Below, one piece after another: positions 53,484-61,277 of a stretch of 64,000 bases of DNA. Origin of the DNA: Gammaproteobacteria bacterium (GTDB lineage: Bacteria; Pseudomonadota; Gammaproteobacteria; Pseudomonadales; Azotimanducaceae); the NCBI GenBank assembly GCA_026706935.1, contig JAPOXV010000018.1, positions 248,001 through 312,000 on the forward strand. The letters run 5' to 3'. The translations under genes and the position numbers were made by a program. Each line of letters starts with the position of its first letter. Within the stretch, counting starts at the first letter, position 1. Below the pieces are notes generated by a model. It worked only from the letters and a program-made list of their open reading frames with translations. It did no database searches and had not been told where the DNA came from.

Positions 53484-54740
53484 ATGCAAGCAGATCGAGC
53501 ACTCGATCACCTAATTCACGAACCGGGTCGGTGTGCAGTATTGCGTTCAGAACTTCTCGCCTTGTCAGACTCATCGACCTCAAGTTGCGACAAGGCATTA
53601 AAGCGAAAGTGCGAAAGTGGTATTTTGGTTCGCGTGGGTCATGGAATCTACGGCATCGGAAACGCGAAAGTGTTTCAGATTGTGCCTGAAGTCATGCCGA
53701 AACTAGGGTATGAGTTCTTACACGTGAAAAGGGTCAGCGGATATAGTCAAAAGTCAGGTGGTTCTGTTTGGCGACTCGATAAACCTTGTCGACGCGTTAT
53801 TCGAAAACGTGGCGTCTGGGCTGTGTTTGAAGGTCCTGACGGCACTGTAACAAATGTGAAGGATCAGTCACGTTCAATGAATCAAAAACCGTCCAAGGAA
53901 CAGATTGAAGACCACTTTCACCGATTCGAACGATGCCATTCACGCGCGCGTGCGGAGAAGGACTTAATTGTCCAGCATTGTCTAGACGCGCTTGAGTCGT
54001 TTGACGATGATCGTGCGATTCTTGCGATTGAAGGTGGTACCGCGCTCGCGTACTACCATCGAATGATCACTCGATTTTCTGAAGACCTGGATATCCGTCT
54101 CGTGTTGTCGAAAGAACTCGAGAGTTTAGACACCAATTCGAAGATTGAGATCGTCAAGGATATTGGGGTCCGATTCCAGAACCACGTCGCTACCGAGCTT
54201 TCATACTTAATTGAGACAAACAAAGGTCGCGTGCGTCGAGACGGTGTAGTTCAAAGCTTAATCTTCGACTACGAGCCAATCGAAACCAACAGAGAAGTCG
54301 TCGCGGGTTTGAAATTTGAACTAGTTTTTGTCCCTTTATTACTGGATCTAACGACTAAACTCCATCGAAATGAACAAAACCTGCCCGCGGTAAACCCTGT
54401 TGAGACAGCAGCTGGAAAGCTGATCGCATTGTGTTCACGGCTGCCCGAAAATGCAGATTCCAATCCTGACATCGTGAGACATATTCACGACCTTGCCTCG
54501 CTTTTTCCGTCGCTTTCACTACTCGAAGATCAGCTTAGATCCGCTTTTCAATCGAGACCTGTCGATCACGAGACACTAAAACGGACCGTGAAAGAGGTGC
54601 GAAGACCTGTATGGGAGGATCACTATCGAGACTATCTGAGGCGGATGGGAATGTCACAGATCGCTGATGTACCTGGAGGTCATCCGACCTGGCAGACTGT
54701 GCAGAATCGATTTGCCGCGGTCATGGACATGCTTGTCTAG
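53484..54740 (+). CDS. Single-chain AbiEi-like winged helix plus AbiEii-like nucleotidyltransferase
   Basis: A 418-residue protein. Residues 1-60 resemble the DUF6088/AbiEi-type winged helix of type IV antitoxins (CDKALKRKCESGILVRVGHGIYGIG), followed by an antitoxin-like stretch. Residues 175-420 match the AbiEii/AbiGii nucleotidyltransferase toxin: GGTAL (184-188), the DNA-polymerase-beta-like RFSEDLDI (197-204) with catalytic D201 and D203, and PVETAAGKLIALCSRL with the conserved lysine. In ordinary AbiE systems these are two genes. Fusing them may give an autoinhibited abortive-infection protein. It could also be an anti-sense to mobile elements; no phage or plasmid context is visible. Confidence 0.8.
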   Translation: MQADRALDHLIHEPGRCAVLRSELLALSDSSTSSCDKALKRKCESGILVRVGHGIYGIGNAKVFQIVPEVMPKLGYEFLHVKRVSGYSQKSGGSVWRLDKPCRRVIRKRGVWAVFEGPDGTVTNVKDQSRSMNQKPSKEQIEDHFHRFERCHSRARAEKDLIVQHCLDALESFDDDRAILAIEGGTALAYYHRMITRFSEDLDIRLVLSKELESLDTNSKIEIVKDIGVRFQNHVATELSYLIETNKGRVRRDGVVQSLIFDYEPIETNREVVAGLKFELVFVPLLLDLTTKLHRNEQNLPAVNPVETAAGKLIALCSRLPENADSNPDIVRHIHDLASLFPSLSLLEDQLRSAFQSRPVDHETLKRTVKEVRRPVWEDHYRDYLRRMGMSQIADVPGGHPTWQTVQNRFAAVMDMLV

Positions 54741-54751
54741 ATATCTCGACG

Positions 54752-55174
54752 TTATTCGGGAGTCGGATCCTCGTCAGTATCTTCGCCGAAAATCAAAAGT
54801 CTTCCGTCCGGATCCAAAAACTCAATCTCTTTCTTCTCGTAAAACCGTACGTAAAAGTCGCTAACTTCAATTCCGGAACTCACCAAGTGCGTACGGATGC
54901 CTACAACGTCTTCGCAGTGAAAGTAGTGAATGACGTCTGACGCTAGTCTGCCATCCTCATTTTTCTCAGGTACGTTTAGATAGCTCGCGCTCGTAAGCAT
55001 GATACGGTTCCTGCCAAGAGTAAGCGAAGCCCACCCAGTGAGACCGACATCGTCCATACGGTCAGCGACTTCAAAACCCAATACATCACAATAAAACGCA
55101 ATGGAAGTCTGTACGTCTGCGCAAACGAGCATCGGCACGTGGTCACCGATTCGAAGCTTCTCTGCCTCTGACAT
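54752..55174 (-). CDS. VOC superfamily protein
   Basis: A 140-residue glyoxalase-fold protein: HVPMLVCADVQTSIAFYCDVLGFEVADRMDD, SLTLGRNRIMLTSASYLN, VIHYFHCEDVVGIRTHL and EKKEIEFLDPDGRLLIFGED. The histidine and glutamate metal ligands of the fold are partly in place. A role in dioxygenation, isomerisation or drug binding cannot be separated. It converges on the AbiE-like gene with 11 bases between, and lies 22 bp downstream of a PhyH gene on the same strand. Confidence 0.86.
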   Translation of the reverse strand: MSEAEKLRIGDHVPMLVCADVQTSIAFYCDVLGFEVADRMDDVGLTGWASLTLGRNRIMLTSASYLNVPEKNEDGRLASDVIHYFHCEDVVGIRTHLVSSGIEVSDFYVRFYEKKEIEFLDPDGRLLIFGEDTDEDPTPE

Positions 55175-55196
55175 CTAAAGATTGAACGCGAACAGG

Positions 55197-56099
55197 CTAC
55201 GCTGCAGTCGCTAACTGTGGTACAGGCTGGTTTTGAGTTTCGTAAGGAAAAACGTCATCAAAGCCGATCAGTTCTCGCATTGCATCTGGATCGTCGCAAT
55301 CGTCCCAAGGATGGTCACGCATGGTGACCTTCATGTTTTCCTGAGGAAGAACCGCATGGTGACGATAGTAAGCAACGGCATTTAGACGGAGACCTTTGGT
55401 CTTCTTCGGGTACGCGCCGTGCCACGTCGTTCCAGGCCAAATAATGACCGAACCTGGTACACATTCAGCCGCAACTGCACGAGCTGCAGCGAAAGGATGG
55501 TTCGGATGTGCGTTCGATTTGTGACTCTTAGGTACATATGCGAGTGCGCCGTCTTTCTTCGTGTACGTCGTCAGCGCCCAAGTCGCATTTGCCGTTAGCG
55601 CTGTATGACCCCACGGTAGCGGATTTGCTCCTTGATCACAATGCAAACCTAAGTGCTCGCCGTAGCCGAAATCGCCTTGCCACTTGACAAAGGAATTTGT
55701 GCTGCTGTAACGCCAGTTCCGCTTCCCTTCAATGGTTCTACCGAATAAATGACCGATCAGCGCGTCCGTTACGGGATTCACAAAGAGATCTCGAAAACAC
55801 CGATCGAGTTGCATCAGTTGCTGAATCAGCATCTGCGTCGGCTCAGGTGCATCTTTTGGTCGTAGTGCGCTTCTCGGCGGTGTTGGCCAGTGAAGCTCGT
55901 CGGTAGGTCCGTCTTCGAGCGTGATCCCACACCCACCCGTGATTTCGGAGAATCGTTTTAACAGTACTTCAGTACATCGATCAAAGATTGCCGGATCCAC
56001 ACCAGTGACTTCGGGTGGTACGATCGTGAGCCCATTAGTGTCGAGTTCAAGGGCGTATTGTTCGAGGGACAGTGCCTTGATTGGATCAGAATCAGCCAT
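55197..56099 (-). CDS. Phytanoyl-CoA dioxygenase (PhyH) family protein
   Basis: A 300-residue Fe(II)/2-oxoglutarate oxygenase. Metal HxD in LGLHCDQGANPLPWG, distal histidine in IWPGTTWHGAYPKKT, and the 2-oxoglutarate arginine in GLRLNAVAYYRHH. The N-terminal helix set SLEQYALELDTNGLTIVPPE is typical. Divergent from another PhyH gene (56187) across a short intergenic region, so the two may be controlled together. The substrate is not known. Confidence 0.87.
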   Translation of the reverse strand: MADSDPIKALSLEQYALELDTNGLTIVPPEVTGVDPAIFDRCTEVLLKRFSEITGGCGITLEDGPTDELHWPTPPRSALRPKDAPEPTQMLIQQLMQLDRCFRDLFVNPVTDALIGHLFGRTIEGKRNWRYSSTNSFVKWQGDFGYGEHLGLHCDQGANPLPWGHTALTANATWALTTYTKKDGALAYVPKSHKSNAHPNHPFAAARAVAAECVPGSVIIWPGTTWHGAYPKKTKGLRLNAVAYYRHHAVLPQENMKVTMRDHPWDDCDDPDAMRELIGFDDVFPYETQNQPVPQLATAA

Positions 56100-56186
56100 A
56101 ACGGTTCTTGATTTGGAAAACGGAAAGTGCGTCAGTTCGGCACGCGTGAATCATACAAGCCAAAATACATCAATAAACTTTGCGCC

Positions 56187-57032
56187 ATGACTTATACCGT
56201 ACCTGAAGAAGCCGTTCGTAACTACGAGAAAGATGGCTTTGCGATCCTTCCAAGTGTTATCGACTCCGACATGCTCGAGATGCTCCAAATGGAGTGTGGT
56301 TACTTCATTGGATATACCGACGCATGGATGGAGAATAAAGACATTGACGTGATGGGGATAACGCATAAAGGGAAGCGTTATTTCATCAGCAATCGTTATC
56401 GCAAGAGCCCGGAGATGCATCGGTTCTTATTCGGAGACCTCATGCGTGAGATCACTACCAGTTTTTTAGGTTCGGATGCTTATCTGTTTGTCGAACAGTG
56501 GGTCGTAAAAGGCGCCGAACAAGGAATGAAGTTCGCATGGCATCAGGACAGCGGCTATGTGAAATTCATCGACCCGTCCAATGTGCATAAACCCTATCTC
56601 ACGTGCTGGTGTGCGCTCGATGACATGTCACCTGAAAATGGCACGATTTCTGTACTTCCTCATAGAGTTGTGGGTACACGGAATCACGTCTTAGATCATG
56701 TGAGTGAAAAAGGCACAAACGATTTGGTAGCCTATCACGGTGATGAACCAGGTGTCGAAATCACTGTTCCGAGAGGTTCCATCGTAGTGTTCTCAAGTAC
56801 GAGCCTGCATCGAAGTAGCGCTAATCGCACGAATAAGCGCCGCCGTGCATACCTCGCTCAATATAGCTCAGAGCCGATCTACAGTTCAAGTGGGAAACTC
56901 TGGTCGATGGCTGTGCCGTTCGTGAAGGACGGGAACGTAATTTATGACCACGCGGTTGACATGGAGAATCGCGATTTAGAACGAAGTCGCTTGCGAGAGG
57001 TGCAACGCGCACGAGAGGCGGGAACGGCTTAG
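56187..57032 (+). CDS. Phytanoyl-CoA dioxygenase (PhyH) family protein
   Basis: About 281 residues from the ATG at 56187 (MTYTVPEEAVRNYEKDGFAI), which starts the usual PhyH helix; the longer frame to 56127 reads into the shared promoter region. Metal HxD in FAWHQDSGYVKF, then CWCALDDMSPENGTISVLPH, the distal histidine in SSTSLHRSSANRTNKRRRAYL with the arginine nearby. A class III CoA-transferase starts 2 bases after its stop, so the two are surely co-transcribed. That pairing suggests action on a CoA ester, perhaps alpha-oxidation of a branched acid, but this is inference. Confidence 0.88.
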   Translation: MTYTVPEEAVRNYEKDGFAILPSVIDSDMLEMLQMECGYFIGYTDAWMENKDIDVMGITHKGKRYFISNRYRKSPEMHRFLFGDLMREITTSFLGSDAYLFVEQWVVKGAEQGMKFAWHQDSGYVKFIDPSNVHKPYLTCWCALDDMSPENGTISVLPHRVVGTRNHVLDHVSEKGTNDLVAYHGDEPGVEITVPRGSIVVFSSTSLHRSSANRTNKRRRAYLAQYSSEPIYSSSGKLWSMAVPFVKDGNVIYDHAVDMENRDLERSRLREVQRAREAGTA

Positions 57033-57034
57033 CC

Positions 57035-58237
57035 ATGCCGGGTCCGCTCAATGGCATCAAAGTTCTCGATTTGACGTCTATATATTCTGGTCCAATCTGT
57101 GCTTCGATTCTTGGAGATCATGGTGCGGATGTGGTCAAGATCGAAGCGCCTGAAGGTGACACGATGCGAGGCGGCGGTCGATATGCTCGACATGGCGTTC
57201 CTGGTCCGTTCGCCATGATGAACCGCAACAAACGGTCGATGGTTCTCGATCTACGCTCGGATAAAGGCAAGGCTGTCTTGCGACGAATGCTTGTGCAAGC
57301 AGACGTGGTCGTTGAGAACTATCGACCTGGCGTCATGGAACGTTTGGGTTTCGGGTGGGAACGATTGCACGAAATCAACGAACGATTGATATACGCATCG
57401 ATCAACGGTGTAGGTTCTGTCGGTCCGTACGCGAAGCGTCGAGTCTACGATGCAGTGATCCAAGCGATTTCAGGCGTTGCCTCGCTTCAAGCAGACCCAA
57501 ATATTGAACGGCCACAAATGATCAATACTTTACTTTGTGACAAAGTAACCGCGATCACCGCCGCTCAAAACATCTCGTCTGCTCTTTATGCTCGCGAACA
57601 GACGGGTAGAGGACAACATGTGCAGATCTCGATGCTGGACTCGGCATTGTTTTTCATGTGGCCTGACAGCATGGCGAGTTTCACGTTTGTTGATGACGAC
57701 ACTCCCCCTCGATCCTATGGCAGTCACGCGTATTTCGTACGTGAAACGAAAGACGGCTACATTGCGACAATGCCGGTTAAAAGAGGGGAATGGCAAGGGT
57801 TGTTTGACGCGCTAGAGCTTTCGAATTTACTGCTTGATGATCCTCGCTTTTCTACGCCAATGGCACGACAAAAGAACAGCAAACTGTTTCAGAAAATGCT
57901 GAACGATAGCTACCAGAAATTCACCACAGAGGAGCTCGTTGAACGCTTAGAAAGAAATCAGGTTCCATTCGCGGAGATTAATAGTCGACCTGAAGTGATT
58001 GAAGATCCCCAGATTAAGGCGATGGGTGCGCTGATGGAATTCGACCATCCGCTAGGCGGTCGAATGCGTCAACCACGCCCTCCCGGACGATTCAGCGACA
58101 CAGAGACCGATATCTTTCGATGCTCTCCCGAATTAGGCGAACATGGTGCGGAGGTACTTGGCGAATATGGGTTTACAGAAGAAGAAATAGACACACTCTT
58201 CGAGGAAGGTGTGATCGTACCGACGGTACCGCAATAG
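57035..58237 (+). CDS. CaiB/BaiF class III CoA-transferase
   Basis: A 400-residue family III CoA-transferase moving CoA between carboxylic acids. Family marks: LNGIKVLDLTSIYSGPICASILGDHGADVVKIE at the N-terminus, RNKRSMVLDLRSDKGK, VVVENYRPGVMERLGFGWE, the catalytic aspartate in NTLLCDKVTAITAAQ, and the C-terminal swap segment NSRPEVIEDPQIKAMG. It is co-transcribed with a PhyH dioxygenase 2 bp upstream and converges on aroA with 5 bp between. Racemase or lyase activity in related enzymes cannot be excluded. Substrate unknown. Confidence 0.93.
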   Translation: MPGPLNGIKVLDLTSIYSGPICASILGDHGADVVKIEAPEGDTMRGGGRYARHGVPGPFAMMNRNKRSMVLDLRSDKGKAVLRRMLVQADVVVENYRPGVMERLGFGWERLHEINERLIYASINGVGSVGPYAKRRVYDAVIQAISGVASLQADPNIERPQMINTLLCDKVTAITAAQNISSALYAREQTGRGQHVQISMLDSALFFMWPDSMASFTFVDDDTPPRSYGSHAYFVRETKDGYIATMPVKRGEWQGLFDALELSNLLLDDPRFSTPMARQKNSKLFQKMLNDSYQKFTTEELVERLERNQVPFAEINSRPEVIEDPQIKAMGALMEFDHPLGGRMRQPRPPGRFSDTETDIFRCSPELGEHGAEVLGEYGFTEEEIDTLFEEGVIVPTVPQ

Positions 58238-58242
58238 GTTTT

Positions 58243-59535
58243 TTAGACGTACGCTCGACTCATGTCGTACCAGAAGTCAGTGTATGTCTTGTTGACGCAC
58301 AACGGATCATTGATTCGACAGCCATCTGTTTTCGACGCTAGTACGGCAAAGGACATCGCCATTCGATGGTCATCGTACGTATCAAACACCGTTGGCTTCG
58401 GTATACCAGGCCATATTTTCAGGAAGTCGGATCCTTCTTCTACTTGAATGCCAGCACGAGTTAGTTCTCGTGCAGGACATGCGATACGGTCACATTCTTT
58501 GTGGCGCAGGGTTGATAGCCCGGTAATCTCAATGGGATCCGATAGGTATGGACTCATCGCCATGAGGGTAGGCGCAGCGTCTGGCATTTCCGACATATCG
58601 ATGGCTTCAATCGGCTGAAGTTCATTTGCCCCTCTAACGGTTGTGCGTGTATCGTCTTGCTCTATCGTCGCGCCTAATCGCTCACAAACGTACGCGAATG
58701 CGCTGTCTGGCTGCCAGCTGCTATTCCCGAGATTCGTTAGATGAACTGTGCCGCCGTGTAGAGTGGCGAGTGCCATGTGATATGTCGCAGCGGATGCATC
58801 CCCTTCCACTTGAACGTTTCCGCCTTCATACATTTGCGGTTCAATCTTGTAGCGTGTGTTATCCAATTGTTGATGTACGACCACGCCCCTTTTTTCCATC
58901 TCGCCAATAGTTCCTTCAGCATACTGAGCGCTTGCTACTCGATCTAGTAGCTGAATTTCCAACCCGTTCGGGAATCTCGCACCTACGATCAACAAGGCCG
59001 AAAGGAATTGACTCGATAAGGTAGAGTCGAGACTAGTGCTGGAGTTGTTTGTCAGATCACTACTGATGGTGATAGGCAGTTTCCCCTCGTCCGATTCGAC
59101 CGTACACCCGAGTTCCTTGATCGCGTTGAGCAGCGGCGAATTTGGTCGATTTGCGAGTGATACGTGACCGGTGAAGTGCGTTGTGCCTCGTCTCAACGCG
59201 GCGGTCGCAAGTAACAAGCGCAACGAAACACCACTCTGTCGGGCATCCAGTTCGATGTTGTCCACCAAATTTAAATTAGGTGAGATACGGAGACCTTCGG
59301 CGAGTGAACCGTCAATTTCAGTTCCGAGATTCTTAAGAGAATCGAGCATCGCATCGACATCGCCGCAAGGCGGTAAACCAAATATCGTCGAATCTTTGGA
59401 AGCGAGCGCGGAGATCAGTAGTTGACGTAATGCAATGCTCTTACTACCAGGCAGTGCGAGCTCGTACTCAAATGGTGCTTCAATAGGCAATATGAGTTTC
59501 GACACGTCGACGAGGCTAGGTGTTGGTGCGCGCAA
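58243..59535 (-). CDS. aroA: 3-phosphoshikimate 1-carboxyvinyltransferase (EPSP synthase), divergent
   Basis: Sixth shikimate-pathway enzyme, joining shikimate-3-phosphate and phosphoenolpyruvate. The 430-residue protein keeps the lysine of PGSKSIALRQ, the LANRPNSPLLNAI segment, VEGDASAATYHMALA and DDHRMAMSFAVLAS. The phosphoenolpyruvate loop that reads LGNAGTAMRPL in E. coli reads DARQSGVSLRLLL here, so the threonine and proline of that loop are valine and leucine. Function is still likely, as all other core motifs are present, but substrate or inhibitor affinity may differ. Divergent from an acyl-CoA dehydrogenase gene. Confidence 0.9.
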   Translation of the reverse strand: MRAPTPSLVDVSKLILPIEAPFEYELALPGSKSIALRQLLISALASKDSTIFGLPPCGDVDAMLDSLKNLGTEIDGSLAEGLRISPNLNLVDNIELDARQSGVSLRLLLATAALRRGTTHFTGHVSLANRPNSPLLNAIKELGCTVESDEGKLPITISSDLTNNSSTSLDSTLSSQFLSALLIVGARFPNGLEIQLLDRVASAQYAEGTIGEMEKRGVVVHQQLDNTRYKIEPQMYEGGNVQVEGDASAATYHMALATLHGGTVHLTNLGNSSWQPDSAFAYVCERLGATIEQDDTRTTVRGANELQPIEAIDMSEMPDAAPTLMAMSPYLSDPIEITGLSTLRHKECDRIACPARELTRAGIQVEEGSDFLKIWPGIPKPTVFDTYDDHRMAMSFAVLASKTDGCRINDPLCVNKTYTDFWYDMSRAYV

Positions 59536-59669
59536 TTGTAGAAACGGTTAAGCCTTCGATCTCATCTCTACACTGAAAATATCAGCGTGAAACCTAGTCG
59601 GTCAGGATTAGTTGGTACTTCAACAATAAAATGACGCTCGCTTAATTCTTGCTAAATTGAGGATTTACT

Positions 59670-60947
59670 ATGGCCGAAGCTGCCATTCAACCAGACCTTG
59701 AAGCCGATCTAAACAATTTAACGATGAGCGCAGAAGCTGAACCACTACTCGCGGCTGTTAAAACGTTCATTCAGAATGACATCGCGCCGCAGACACCTGC
59801 ATTTCAGGCAGCGGCGGCGGAACACGGCGATCGATGGAGCTTGTCGCCGCGTCAAGAAGAGATCTTAGGCGGATTGAAGGACAAGGCAAAGAGCAACGGT
59901 TTGTGGAATTTCTTCTTACCTGACGCAGAAACAGGAGAAGGGTTAAAGAACCTTGATTACGCCTATATCGCCACGGAACTTGGAAAAAACCCGATTGCAT
60001 CAGAATGCTTGAACTGTAGTGCGCCTGATACTGGGAACATGGAAGTTTTGGAACGCTATGGAACGCCGGAACATAAAGAACAATGGTTGAAGCCGCTTCT
60101 AAACGGCGAAATTCGTTCAGCATATGGCATGACGGAACCCAATCTGGCGTCGTCCGATGCAAAACAGATTGGAACGCGTGCGGTACTTGAAGGTGACGAG
60201 TGGGTCATCAATGGCGAGAAGTTCTATATCTCAGGTGCCGGCGATAAACGCTGCAAGATCATGATTTGTATGGTCAAAACCAGTCCGGATGCGGCGCCGC
60301 ACTTGCAACAAAGCCAAATCCTCGTTCCGTTGGATACACCTGGCGTCAACATCATCGAACCAATGACTGTGTTTGGTCACGATGACGCCCCTCATGGTCA
60401 CATGCACATCAAACTGGAAGATGTGAGAGTACCAAAGGAGAACATCCTCTTAGGTGAGGGAAGAGGTTTCGAGATTTCACAAGGTCGCTTGGGACCTGGT
60501 CGGATACATCATTGCATGCGATCGATTGGACAAGCCGAACGCGCCCTTGAACTGTTTGTGACTCGGGGCATGTCACGTGAGGCATTCGGCAAGACGTTGG
60601 TACAGCTTGGCAAAAATCTTGAGCTCGTTTCGAGAGCACGAATCGATATCGAGATGATGCGACTATTGGTTCTCAAAGCCGCGAAAGCGATGGATGTCCT
60701 CGGAAATCGTGAAGCACGTGTTTGGGTCCACATGATCAAGGCAGTCATTCCTGAACGCGTATGTCGGATCATTGATGAAGCGATTCAGATCCATGGTGCG
60801 TCGGGTGTTTCTCAATGGACGCCACTAGCCGGTATGTATACAGGTCAACGTACGCTTCGCATTGCGGATGGTCCAGATGAAGTGCACCATTTGGTCGTAG
60901 GTCGTGCTGAATTGCGAAAATACGACGAGAATTACGGACGTGGCTAG
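59670..60947 (+). CDS. Acyl-CoA dehydrogenase family protein (ACAD11-like)
   Basis: A 425-residue flavoprotein that oxidises acyl-CoA to 2-enoyl-CoA. Family marks: YGMTEPNLASSDA with the substrate-binding loop, WVINGEKFYISGAGD, HIKLEDVRVPKENILLGEGRGFEI, GRIHHCMRSIGQAERALEL and the C-terminal QIHGASGVSQ...TLRIADGPDEVH. The GRIHH box and long N-terminus resemble the ACAD11/ACAD10-type enzymes that act on long or branched chains. The catalytic glutamate position was not fixed by eye. No electron-transfer flavoprotein gene is in the window. Confidence 0.92.
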   Translation: MAEAAIQPDLEADLNNLTMSAEAEPLLAAVKTFIQNDIAPQTPAFQAAAAEHGDRWSLSPRQEEILGGLKDKAKSNGLWNFFLPDAETGEGLKNLDYAYIATELGKNPIASECLNCSAPDTGNMEVLERYGTPEHKEQWLKPLLNGEIRSAYGMTEPNLASSDAKQIGTRAVLEGDEWVINGEKFYISGAGDKRCKIMICMVKTSPDAAPHLQQSQILVPLDTPGVNIIEPMTVFGHDDAPHGHMHIKLEDVRVPKENILLGEGRGFEISQGRLGPGRIHHCMRSIGQAERALELFVTRGMSREAFGKTLVQLGKNLELVSRARIDIEMMRLLVLKAAKAMDVLGNREARVWVHMIKAVIPERVCRIIDEAIQIHGASGVSQWTPLAGMYTGQRTLRIADGPDEVHHLVVGRAELRKYDENYGRG

Positions 60948-61277
60948 TATCACCAGCGTCCGAAGGGTCACAGATTGATCAAGGCAGCAAAGCGTTAAAC
61001 ACCGAGTAGCGTATATCGTCAACGGAATTCTCGTAACGACAGAACGACTCCATTTGAGCTTAGACGTTTGTATGAGACGTACTAGAGCAACGTAACGTCG
61101 CTTTACGATGGCGACTCCAGACCTGACGCCGATTTTCGTTGTGTGAACCCGTCAATGTTCCTAATAATGACGTTAGTATCGTGAAAAACGGCGCTAGTTC
61201 ATTGTGTAGCCGACATCGGAGCCGTGTTGGCGCACATATCAGCAGTTCTTTTAGGCTTCCTTTCTTGCGTTGTCCGC
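60948..61277. other. Gene-free convergent gap
   Basis: 330 bases between the stop of the acyl-CoA dehydrogenase gene and the stop of the PQQ dehydrogenase gene. No ORF above 50 codons with a good start, no convincing hairpin terminator, no tRNA. Nothing further seen in it. Confidence 0.5.
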
